From NCBI GenBank assembly GCA_039028975.1, contig JBCCHB010000019.1, forward strand, positions 1 to 64,000: DNA of 64,000 nucleotides. Reading direction: 5' to 3'. Shown one piece after another: positions 27,041 to 35,338 of the stretch. The translations under genes and the position numbers were made by a program. The notes under the pieces are model-generated. The model was not told the origin of the DNA. It worked only from the letters and a program-made list of their open reading frames with translations, and ran no database searches. The stretch comes from JAHBNG01 sp039028975. GTDB taxonomy: Bacteria; Chloroflexota; Anaerolineae; Caldilineales; Caldilineaceae. Within the stretch, counting starts at the first letter, position 1. Every line of letters starts with the position of its first letter.

Positions 27041-28060
27041 TTACTGGCTAATCCGGTGATACCAGTGAGAGATGTTGCGACCAATCTCATGAGGATGATC
27101 TTCCTGAATGAAGTGCCCGCCTTCTCCAACATAGACAGCCTCGTAGTTGGGCACATTCATGGCTTGTATCTCGGCTACCGTTTCAATTGACCAGATAGCG
27201 CCTGGGTCGACGTAGAGGTGAAGCTTGGGCATTTCGCTGCTCAGGAACCACTCGTTATAGGCAGCAACCCGTTCGGCAACGTCAGCTGGTTCGCCATCAA
27301 ACGGAATCTGGCGTGGCCAAACCAGGGTTGGGAGGCGACTCTGCGGATCTGGATAGGGTGCCAGATAGACGGCCATCTCTTCCTCAGTTAACCCACGACG
27401 GATATCGCTGGGCAAGAACTGGGCAACAAACAGATTGTTTTCAAGAATCAACTGTTCGCCCATACCCTCGGTGCGTATTCCCTGCATAAACTGCTGAACA
27501 TCCGGCTCCAGGTTCTCTATCTTGGGTGGGAATGCAGGCGCTACGGCTGCTTCCATAAAGGCGATGGCCTTTACATTGTTGCGGTTGCGATTGGCGTAGT
27601 CAAAGCCTAGCCCAGAACCCCAGTCATGGATGACGAGCGTGATATCTTCTAGCTCCATAGCATCGATAAAGCCCTGCACATATTCGGCATGTTCTACAAA
27701 GGTGTAGCCAATATCTGGCTTGTCAGACTCGCCCATACCGATGAGGTCTGGGGCGATCACTCGACCTTGGCCCTCTAGGTGAGGCATGATATTACGCCAC
27801 AGGTATTTTGACGTCGGGTTCCCATGTAAGAAGAGGATGGGATCGCCTTCTCCGGCTTCAACATAAGCCATCTGCGAACCATTGACCTCGACAAACTGGG
27901 TCTCGTAGGGCATTTCGGCAGAAATGTTAGAAACAGCCATTTCGGTACCTCCATCACTGACGGCGTTTGGGTCAATAAAGTTGACGGTACAGGCGCTGGC
28001 GAGTAGCGCTACACTCAATGCGAGCGCAGAGAAAACTGAATACTTGCGGAATATAGACAT
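27041..28060 (-). CDS. Haloalkane dehalogenase (HLD-II-like), lipoprotein
   Basis: The 339-residue protein has a signal peptide with the lipobox ASAC (Cys 24), then a dehalogenase domain with all expected catalytic residues: HGNPTS (N81), VIHDWGS (D146 nucleophile, W147), AFMEAA (E170) and EGGHFIQED (H316). It is very close to the first half of the fusion protein at 14402-16351 and begins with the same NISAEMPYETQFVEVNGSQ-type segment after its linker. Known relatives such as DhaA and LinB convert haloalkanes to alcohol plus halide. Lipid anchoring would place the reaction outside the cytoplasm, which is uncommon. It lies downstream of two SRPBCC genes in the same orientation. Confidence 0.87.
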   Translation of the reverse strand: MSIFRKYSVFSALALSVALLASACTVNFIDPNAVSDGGTEMAVSNISAEMPYETQFVEVNGSQMAYVEAGEGDPILFLHGNPTSKYLWRNIMPHLEGQGRVIAPDLIGMGESDKPDIGYTFVEHAEYVQGFIDAMELEDITLVIHDWGSGLGFDYANRNRNNVKAIAFMEAAVAPAFPPKIENLEPDVQQFMQGIRTEGMGEQLILENNLFVAQFLPSDIRRGLTEEEMAVYLAPYPDPQSRLPTLVWPRQIPFDGEPADVAERVAAYNEWFLSSEMPKLHLYVDPGAIWSIETVAEIQAMNVPNYEAVYVGEGGHFIQEDHPHEIGRNISHWYHRISQ

Positions 28061-28181
28061 TTTGTCTCCTTGTTAGATTACATCTGTAAGCTTATTTTGT
28101 GAACAGTTGTCAGCAACCAGCGAACAGTTACCACACCGACTGCTGACGACCGACTGCTGACAACTGGTTACTGATAACTGA

Positions 28182-28643
28182 TTAAGCGGGTACCTTTGCT
28201 CGATCATTTTCGGCAAAATACTTTAGTTCGCCCAGAATGCTATCAGCCGTCTTGGACATCTGCTTGCGTAACATACCGCTCATTAGCTGCTTAAAGACAG
28301 GCATGACGGTCAGATCTACATTGACCTGTAGCTCTGAACGGTCGTTGCCTTTGGGCTTTACACTCCACGTATTGTCGATCTTTTGCATAAAGAATGGAAT
28401 CTTCTTGCCTTCTAGGACAAAGGCCAGCTCGCGATTGTCCTCATCGTATTTGTGGATAGTCTCTTTGACCTCACCGGTGCCTTTGACATTACAAACTCGA
28501 CCACTGCCCTCTGGCATGTTAGGAATCGGTTTGGACTCGACCACAAAACTGGCCCATTCGCTGATGTTGGTAAAGTCGGCGCCGAGGATATTCCACACCT
28601 TATCGGCTGGTGCGTTTACGGTTACTTGTCGTTGAACATTCAT
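28182..28643 (-). CDS. SRPBCC-family protein (polyketide cyclase/START-like)
   Basis: The 153-residue soluble protein has the START-like layout: VTVNAPADKVWNILG at the N-terminus, an FTNISEWASFV segment, a central beta sheet (ELAFVLEGKK) and a long C-terminal helix (about 117-145). Members bind a hydrophobic ligand in a deep cavity, and some act as cyclases or hydrolases. It is flanked by a second, distant SRPBCC gene and the haloalkane dehalogenase on the same strand, which suggests handling of a hydrophobic compound, but no ligand can be named. Confidence 0.75.
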   Translation of the reverse strand: MNVQRQVTVNAPADKVWNILGADFTNISEWASFVVESKPIPNMPEGSGRVCNVKGTGEVKETIHKYDEDNRELAFVLEGKKIPFFMQKIDNTWSVKPKGNDRSELQVNVDLTVMPVFKQLMSGMLRKQMSKTADSILGELKYFAENDRAKVPA

Positions 28644-28686
28644 TGTTTATTCCTTTCTATTTCCGAGAATTTGATTCGTTTCCATC

Positions 28687-29190
28687 CTAATTCGCTGTAG
28701 TAAGTTTCTGCCCGCCAAATTGCGCGAGCAATCCATCAAAAATTTGTTCAAACACCCCGTCAAGTACAGATTTCATGGCCGCTAGGTCATCATGCTCGAA
28801 GAAGTGCTGCCAGCGGAGGTGTGTACCTTCTTCACAGGGATTGCAGGTAACGGTTGCATAATGCTCTCGCAGTCCAAATGGATTTGGTGCAATGGCCGCA
28901 TATGCGTAGGCTGAGGGTGGTTGCCATAGAATGATCTGTTCTTCTACAATCATGTCGTTGCCAAAATCACATCGCCGGACTAAGCCCCGTTCTGACTGAC
29001 CAACTGAGGCATGTTGTAAACCTGGAACAAAGCCACACAAGCATTCGCTGTTGGAAATCGCCGCAAAAACCGCATCCACAGTCGCGTCAAGGATTGCCTG
29101 ATAGTCACACTGTAATGGCGCTGTATGCAGAGCCCCTGTTTGATGCAGAATGCTGCCAAACCCTGTTGGTCGGTGTGTATCGAGCATCAT
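28687..29190 (-). CDS. SRPBCC-like protein
   Basis: The 167-residue protein has a START-like pattern: a YQAILDATVDAVFAAISN opening strand-helix, a central RRCDFGNDMIVEEQIILW region, a LRWQHFFEHDD strand and a C-terminal helix ending AQFGGQ. I chose ATG 29190 because GAGGTG precedes it; an upstream frame start at 29220 is possible. It lies between a small hypothetical gene and the other SRPBCC gene on the same strand. Function unknown. Confidence 0.6.
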   Translation of the reverse strand: MMLDTHRPTGFGSILHQTGALHTAPLQCDYQAILDATVDAVFAAISNSECLCGFVPGLQHASVGQSERGLVRRCDFGNDMIVEEQIILWQPPSAYAYAAIAPNPFGLREHYATVTCNPCEEGTHLRWQHFFEHDDLAAMKSVLDGVFEQIFDGLLAQFGGQKLTTAN

Positions 29191-29235
29191 GTTTTTCACC
29201 TCGCTTGTCACCCAATCCATACAGTTTCGAGGCCT

Positions 29236-29460
29236 CTACCGTAGCGAAACTGCTCCGCTCACGAATCCGCTAAAGAGATTAACTACCTGGCGCCGCAACT
29301 GTAGTGAACGCGCTACTCTTCTTGCTGGTGTTTCCAAATCGACCACAGTTGGAACGAAGGTTACCTCAGCGTTGTTTTTCGAGGCATGCACTTCGGCGGT
29401 TGCCTGTTGACAAACTGGCGTTGGTTTGTAACTTGCTGTGGTATAGATTGCGCTTGCCAT
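29236..29460 (-). CDS. Small hypothetical protein
   Basis: The 74-residue product begins MASAIYTTASYKPTPV, preceded by AAGGAG at 6 bases; a longer frame from 29505 is possible but lacks that site. It is rich in Ala, Val and Thr and ends with a mildly hydrophobic segment (LFSGFVSGAVSLR). No family recognised. It is the first gene after the shared promoter-operator block at 29590-29669, ahead of the SRPBCC genes and the dehalogenase, which gives it weak support as a real gene. Confidence 0.45.
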   Translation of the reverse strand: MASAIYTTASYKPTPVCQQATAEVHASKNNAEVTFVPTVVDLETPARRVARSLQLRRQVVNLFSGFVSGAVSLR

Positions 29461-29589
29461 CTTCATCTCCTTGGTTGGTGGGCTCTGTTTGAAAACGACA
29501 GTCATTTGTGTCTAGTAGATACATCGACAGCGACCGCCACTTTCAACACAACCTCACTTTGATTTGTCTTCGTTTGTGTCGATGGCGCT

Positions 29590-29669
29590 AGTGTATCTTC
29601 CAAGTGGGGGAGAAGTCGTCCCCCAGGTTGGGGAAAGGAGAGGGGAACTTCGAAGCTAGGGGTGGGGGA
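29590..29669 (-). promoter_or_regulatory. Shared promoter-operator block, copy 4
   Basis: Minus strand: CCCCCACCCC (near 29658-29667), then CCCCTCTCCTTTCCCCAACC and TGGGGGACGA, CTTCTCCCCC and a TACACT box (29590-29595). Order and spacing resemble copies 1-3, with more substitutions. It lies upstream of the small gene at 29236 and the SRPBCC/dehalogenase run. The 29506-29837 gap contains no gene. Confidence 0.45.
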
Positions 29670-29837
29670 TATCGTGAGGTTAGTGAGGGGACTTGGTTAG
29701 GTAGCCAGATTTATACCTACGGCTCTGGAAAGCAAATAGGCCCTTGACCTGACTATAGCTTCACCCTTTATGCTGGTCTCTTTCACTTTGTGAACGATAG
29801 TAGAACCAGAACTATACAAATTGATGGAGTAAAGATA

Positions 29838-30257
29838 ATGAACGAGAAGTCAACCATCACCCAAATAGACGATCAGACATTTCTAAGCCAGTTCGAAGAC
29901 CAAACCCTGGATCCAGTCCATTTCAAGCACCTAGGGCACTTGAGATTGGCGTGGATTTATCTCGAACGTAATAGTATCGATACCGCCGCTGGTTTGGTCT
30001 GCTCAGGCATTCAGGCGTATGCGGAGAGCTTAGGGGCAACACCAAAGTTTCACCGCACAATTACCGATGCAATGGTTCGGATAATGGCGAGGCGGCTGAA
30101 TCAGATGGTGAAGAAAGAGTGGCAACGATTTCTTGACGAAAATAACGATTTAGTTGAGGATGCCCTGTCTGTATTGTATCAACATTACAGCAAAGATGTG
30201 CTCTTTAGCGAAGTGGCCCGGACCTCGTTTGTCCAACCAGATATCGAACCTATCTGA
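29838..30257 (+). CDS. Conserved-looking hypothetical protein
   Basis: The 139-residue soluble, mostly helical protein has a FKHLGHLRLAWIYLER segment (about 30-45), a helical middle with FHRTITDAMVRIMARR and an acidic C-terminal half. The layout is that of small helical hypothetical proteins often found in stress or metabolite clusters; I do not recognise a named family. I chose ATG 29838, which has GGAG upstream, over the in-frame ATG at 29790. No partner is evident; a MerR regulator follows 215 bases downstream. Confidence 0.6.
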   Translation: MNEKSTITQIDDQTFLSQFEDQTLDPVHFKHLGHLRLAWIYLERNSIDTAAGLVCSGIQAYAESLGATPKFHRTITDAMVRIMARRLNQMVKKEWQRFLDENNDLVEDALSVLYQHYSKDVLFSEVARTSFVQPDIEPI

Positions 30258-30365
30258 GTAAGACTTAGGCAAGACTTGGTTTCGATTCGGCAAACAAACG
30301 CCAAGTCAACTGGGGTTTGACGCAAGGCTTATGAACCGCTGAACACCCATATCTTGGTGCTAGAG

Positions 30366-30420
30366 CTAGCACGCCTTCGTACGGCCTGAGTGGATGCAAG
30401 CCGCTCGAGGGCGTGCTAAC
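30366..30420. repeat. Hairpin-forming intergenic sequence
   Basis: TAGCACGCC near 30368 pairs with GGCGTGCTA near 30411, enclosing GC-rich sequence with its own pairing. It lies between the hypothetical gene and the MerR gene and may terminate or attenuate transcription. Confidence 0.4.
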
Positions 30421-30472
30421 TGCTCGATGAAGAGAGCTTACGGGTAATCAGCGATAATGAGGCAAATTCGAA

Positions 30473-31006
30473 ATGGTGACCATTGGTAAACTAGCCAAGC
30501 AATTCAACATTTCCCGCAGCACTTTGCTCTACTATGACAAGATAGGTCTCTTAAAGCCATCAGGCAGGACTTCGGCCGACTATCGAATCTATACGCATGA
30601 AGATGTCGATCGTATGGCACAGATATCTCTCTATAAAGAAGCAGGGCTATCGTTAGATGAGATTGCTGAAATTCTGGATTCGCTGGATGATCAATTATCC
30701 GGGGTGCTTGAACGAAGACTGGACCAGCTCAACGTGGAAATGAGCCGTATCCGACAACGGCAGCAATTCATCTTACAGTTGCTGGGGAAAGATTCATTAT
30801 TAAAGAAGGCCAAAGTCATCAACAAGCAGCAGTGGGTGCAGATGCTGTCGGCATCGGGCATGGATGAAGAGGCAATGCGTCAATGGCATATCGAGTTTGA
30901 GCGAACGCTTCCTGAGGCCCATCGTGATTTTCTTGAGTCTTTGGGGCTTAATGATGAGGAGATCGAACATATCAAGGCATATTCTCATCAGAGTATGGCT
31001 TCCTAA
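30473..31006 (+). CDS. MerR-family transcriptional regulator
   Basis: The 177-residue protein has an N-terminal MerR winged HTH (MVTIGKLAKQFNISRSTLLY and YDKIGLLKPSGR), a dimerisation helix (about 75-105) and a C-terminal helical region with no metal-binding cysteines. It is therefore more like MerR regulators of drug or oxidative stress responses than metal sensors. No ligand domain is recognised. It is convergent with the membrane-protein gene at 31074-31505. Confidence 0.88.
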   Translation: MVTIGKLAKQFNISRSTLLYYDKIGLLKPSGRTSADYRIYTHEDVDRMAQISLYKEAGLSLDEIAEILDSLDDQLSGVLERRLDQLNVEMSRIRQRQQFILQLLGKDSLLKKAKVINKQQWVQMLSASGMDEEAMRQWHIEFERTLPEAHRDFLESLGLNDEEIEHIKAYSHQSMAS

Positions 31007-31073
31007 CGTGAGCGTTTTGTGTGGAACTAAAAATCGGCGACCTAAGGCCGCCGAATCAGTAAGGAATTAGAGT

Positions 31074-31505
31074 TCATTTCGCTCGGGTCGCCAAGTACCA
31101 AAGTCCAATCCCAACGGGTAGGAACAAGCCCCCGATCCCCACCAGAACCTTACCAATCGTGGGCAACTGCCCGATGGCGGGAATTAACCCAAGGACAGGA
31201 ATGTCGTAGCCATACAGGGCCAGTAACACGATATCGATGCCAGACATGATAATGAAGATAGTGTACATTACTGTTAAAACCTTCACATCTCGTTGAATCA
31301 AACCATACAGCAGAGTAAAAGCAAAAGCAATGTGTCGTACAGCAAAGAACTGAATCGGAAAGACCGCGCCCTCGCCTGCATTGGGGAAGGCAAAATCTGG
31401 ATTGAATAACGCGGCGCCACCAAAGACGAAGAGGTTTGAGATAAATAAGAATGCAGTCAACGCAGTCAGCCACGCTGGGAATTTTACCGTGTCAGTCATA
31501 ATCAT
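31074..31505 (-). CDS. Small four-helix membrane protein
   Basis: The 143-residue protein has four membrane helices (about 10-32, 50-70, 76-97 and 115-137) and a short loop (NPDFAFPNAGEGAVFPIQFF) between the first two. It is similar in size and layout to the DUF4345 and DoxX-like proteins at 20440 and 41794. Function unknown. Both ATG 31505 and ATG 31499 are possible starts; GGTAGG lies upstream. Confidence 0.6.
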   Translation of the reverse strand: MIMTDTVKFPAWLTALTAFLFISNLFVFGGAALFNPDFAFPNAGEGAVFPIQFFAVRHIAFAFTLLYGLIQRDVKVLTVMYTIFIIMSGIDIVLLALYGYDIPVLGLIPAIGQLPTIGKVLVGIGGLFLPVGIGLWYLATRAK

Positions 31506-31523
31506 ACCTACCTATTCTAATTA

Positions 31524-31585
31524 AAACTTATGCAATCCTAGGTTTCCATACACTCGAAACTCAACCAACGAACTGCATAAACCTA
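31524..31585. repeat. Degenerate copy of the ACTTACGCAGTT-type inverted element
   Basis: ACTTATGCAAT near 31528 and AACTGCATAAACCTAT near 31570 are imperfect inverted ends. Both ends and the ACTCAACC interior match the element at 55282-55345. It lies just after the decayed LAL gene. Confidence 0.5.
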
Positions 31586-31595
31586 TCAAATTGTT

Positions 31596-33976
31596 CTATT
31601 GAGCAGCCAGTCCTGTCTCGACATAGGTTTTCAATTCTTCTTGGACTAAGCCAAAAGTTGACGCAAATCTGCCACTGAGGATTGGGCCTAGGGCTCTGAA
31701 AATGCCGCTCGCCTCCATCTCCACAGCGTTGCCCTCATCAACAAACAAGCGCACAAACCCAGCCGGTGCGGCTAGCTCAATCGATCTGCTTAATCGGGAT
31801 AAGGCTTGATCATTCTCGCCCATGGCTTGATGAGCCAACGCCTGCAGAATATGCACCTCCATAAGCCGTAATAGTCTGCCACCATTTTTCGTTGTGCCTT
31901 CCAACTTCGCTAATAGATGTTGAGCGGCGTGTGCGTTGCCATCGGCAATCAGCACGCGTGCCAGGACCAAATAGTCGACTTCTAATAGATAGGCTGGCAA
32001 GTCATCGGCTGTCAAACAACTTGCATCTGTCCACGCTCTAGCTGCGGCAATGTTCCCCTGCTGTAGATGCAGCAGTGCAACCATAGCCGATATTCGTGCG
32101 GCAGGGTAGTAGGTATCGGGTGCGGGAAAATCTTTTAACGTCTCTTGTAAGAGGCTGAGCCCTTGGTGCCCCTGCCCCTGGGCTTGATAAATGCGTGCAA
32201 GCGTAATAGTACCAGTCTGAACAACAACCGCCATTGATGGATCAGACTTAATACGTTCAATGGCCGGCATAAGGAGGTCAATGGCTTGGTTTAGATCATT
32301 GCGTTCGCGTAAGACTTCGGTCCAGCTAATGACCAGCATGGCTGCACCACCGTGCTGGTGTCGAGAATAATGTCGTTCAACCTGCTGGAATGCTAGGGCC
32401 GCTTGTTGTAATTTCCCGGCTAATCTCAATGCATCGATTCGATAAGCCAGCGAGACATAGTGGCTATAGTCTAACGAACCTTCTGCATGAGCGGTCGAGA
32501 ACCTCGCTTCACTATGCGTTAGCGATTCAATAACGTTACCGAGTTGGTGGTGGGTCAGAGCCAGGGAGTGGTGCACACTGGTTTTAAGTATGGCAGAATC
32601 ACCGGCTTGAATGAGGGGTAATGCATCGGTAGAGTGCCTGAGGGCTTGATCAAGATTGCCCTGCAAACGCTCCAGATTGCTGTGGGCCAGCGCGATCTCT
32701 GTCGCCATGTTGGCGATCTCCGGAGGTGGATACGGGGCATCGGCCGCTTTGATTAGCGTTCTGGCAGCATCCAGCAGTGCGGTTACCCGCGGGCCATGCT
32801 CCATAAATAGTTCTTGATAGAGCCATGCTTTACTGATAAGTAGTTGCGGTCGGTTCAGCACTTCCTCGTCTGGCAACTGCTGAATCCACTGCCACGACCG
32901 ATGGGTCTCCCCCTCTTCCCACAGCAGGGTACGGGCGTTGGCGGCTATCAGATCGGCAACCAGTGCAGGATTGTTGGCTGCGAATCCGTGGTGAATAGCC
33001 TCTGCAAAGTCGCCTTGCTCGCTCAACCAGCGGCTGGCCCGTTCGTGATATGTCGAAACAGTATCGGGCGCAGTGTGCAGCAGCTCTGCCCGCAGGCAAT
33101 CTGCGAAGAGGTGATGATAGCAATACCAATGACGTCGATCATCAAGGGGAATGACAAAGAGCCGCGCTTGGTCAAGGGTCTCCAAGATATGTTGACTGCC
33201 AACTTGTCCGGTTACCGCGTTACAGAGTTGGACATTAAGCCGCTGGAGAATTGATGTTTGTAGCAGAAAGTCTCGGATATATCCAGGCTGACGTTGGAGC
33301 ACTTCAGTTACCAAATACTCAACAATGTAGCGATTGTCTCCGGTAAAAGTCTGAATAAACTCAGTAGGATCGTCTTTATTCTGCAGCGAGAGTCCCGCCA
33401 ACTGAATGCTTGCCACCCAGCCTTCGGTCACAGAATCGAGTTGGGCGATATCCTCGCCAGAGAGGTTGAGCTGCATATGCTGATTAAGGAAGTCGGCGGA
33501 CTCATCCCGGCTAAAGCGTAGCTCTTCAGTATTGATCTCGGTTACCTCTCGCCGCACGCGCATGCGCGCAAGGGGTAGCGGTGGCTCTGTACGGCTTGTT
33601 ATGACTAGGTGAAAGTTGGGCGGCTGATTGTCCAACAATAAATAGATGGCCTCATGAATCGATGGCTCCTCGATTTCATGGAAGTCATCCAAGGTAAGAA
33701 GAACGGGTTGTTCATACGCGAATAGCTGGTTGATGAGGCTGGTCACAACCGCAGTGGACGATAGCTCACTATGTACATCGCTTAGGAATGCTTTGGATAT
33801 TGACTCAAAGGAAGCCAAGTGGTGACAAGCGTTGTCTTACCATAGCCTGCCGGGGCGATCACCAAGCTCAGCTTTCCTGACAGTCCTCCATTTAGGTGTT
33901 CTACCAAATGGGAACGGTGAATCGTACCAGGAGGGGCTTGAGGTATAAAGAGTTTTGTCTGCAGCAGATCTTGCAT
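31596..33976 (-). pseudogene. Decayed LAL (MalT-like) regulator
   Basis: The first frame (33976-33782) encodes MQDLLQTKLFIPQAP and Walker A APAGYGKTTLVTTW, then shifts frame near 33825. The second frame (to 31596) resumes at the residues aligning with SFESI of the intact LAL protein at 24135-26882, so about 40 codons covering the LWLSLDEAD segment are deleted. The helical body follows, but after FVRLFVDEG (about residue 698 of the second frame) the sequence diverges and the LuxR HTH is missing. It has lost both its ATPase continuity and DNA binding, so it cannot work as an activator. The coding frame elsewhere is intact, which suggests recent decay. Confidence 0.85.
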
Positions 33977-34231
33977 AACATCTAATTATATCAACGGTCC
34001 ACTGACACACCTACACTAAACAAAAAGACGATGGTTCATGAGGGGATCTAAGGATCTCATAGGATTCATACAGGCAAATACTTGGATCATCTTGCCAATA
34101 TTGTGTCAACTCCTTGAAACGCCACTTCCAAATCGATCAAGCCACAGATGCTTTTTCCCAAACTATGAGAATTTAGAGGCATTCGCGCCCTGTAATGGCA
34201 ACCAGCTCTACAATAACCGTTGCTAATGTGG

Positions 34232-35329
34232 TTACTCCTCAATGCCGTGGACAATACCGTCTCCTGATAGCAATACGGCAATGAAGCGACTCGAGTCAAA
34301 ATGGCTGAAGATAATCATGAGGATAACGGTGATCGGCACGCTGAAGAACATGCCGGCGATGCCCCAAATGGCACCAAAGACGCCTAAGGCCACAAGGACA
34401 ACAAAGGAGCTAATATTCAACTGGTTGCCCATCATTCTGGGTTCTATGAAGTTGCCGACTACCAATTGCACCAGCGTCAGCAACACGGCCATCGTCCCAA
34501 CGGTACCAAGGCTATCGAATTGCAGCAGCCCCATGATTACTGGGAAGATAACCGCAACGATGGAGCCGATATTGGGAATGAAATTGAGAATAAAGATGAG
34601 AATGGCCCAAATAATGGCATAGTCCAGCCCAAAAAGCCACATAATCGCGTACGACACCACGCCTGTCATTAGGCTGACCAACGTTTTGACGGTGACATAC
34701 GTCTGTATCTGCTCGTGAATCGATGCGATAATGCTCTGAAATTCAGCCCTTGTTTGATCGTTACGAAACATATTGTGGGCTTTTGTGGCAAAGGTTCCTT
34801 GCTCCAGCACTAAAAAGATGACATAGATAATGATATAGATAGCGTTCCCTGCCAGGCTGGCAACGCTGCTGGCCAATACCGACATATAGTCCGAGAAATA
34901 GTCGGTGACCAACGTAAAGAGCTGCTCAACAATGCCAACGGACAGATCGGCGTTTTTGCCAAACAGTCCAACCCAAAGCGAGTCAGGTAGCGTTTGCAGG
35001 AGGTTGTTTAGGTTTTCTGTGTATTGGGGCAGCGAATCCATAAACCCATTGATATTCTCCAGTAAGACACCGACCAGTCGCAACAAGAGAAAGATCACAA
35101 TCACCAGAACAAGTATCAGCGCCAACCAACTCGGTATCTGAAAGCGACCGATTTTGAGTTGTTGAATACGGCTCGTGATTGTATTCAGAAGCCCCCAAAT
35201 ACCGATGGCAAAGACAATCGGTACTAACGTACTCTCTCCGTAGATCATCATGATGATGATTAAAAAAGCGGTTAGCAGGAATAGAATGGTTGATGTCGAT
35301 TTGGATATACTGAAAAAGGTATTATTCAT
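34232..35329 (-). CDS. AI-2E/PerM-family membrane transporter
   Basis: The 365-residue protein has about eight membrane helices, an extracytoplasmic region (about 95-145, with the LPQYTENLNNLLQTLPDSL segment) and the C-terminal IEPRMMGNQLNISSFVVL motif typical of the AI-2E transporter (YhhT/PerM) family. Members export small molecules or act as Na+/H+ antiporters; AI-2 itself is not implied. The start codon lies 9 bases after the stop of the Fe-S reductase-like gene, so both are probably in one operon with a TetR operator upstream. Confidence 0.85.
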   Translation of the reverse strand: MNNTFFSISKSTSTILFLLTAFLIIIMMIYGESTLVPIVFAIGIWGLLNTITSRIQQLKIGRFQIPSWLALILVLVIVIFLLLRLVGVLLENINGFMDSLPQYTENLNNLLQTLPDSLWVGLFGKNADLSVGIVEQLFTLVTDYFSDYMSVLASSVASLAGNAIYIIIYVIFLVLEQGTFATKAHNMFRNDQTRAEFQSIIASIHEQIQTYVTVKTLVSLMTGVVSYAIMWLFGLDYAIIWAILIFILNFIPNIGSIVAVIFPVIMGLLQFDSLGTVGTMAVLLTLVQLVVGNFIEPRMMGNQLNISSFVVLVALGVFGAIWGIAGMFFSVPITVILMIIFSHFDSSRFIAVLLSGDGIVHGIEE

Positions 35330-35338
35330 GGCGTGTTC

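Noticed and set aside
34232..35329. Assigning AI-2 quorum-sensing export to the AI-2E-family protein
   Set aside because: The family is broad and includes antiporters; no luxS or lsr gene is in the window.
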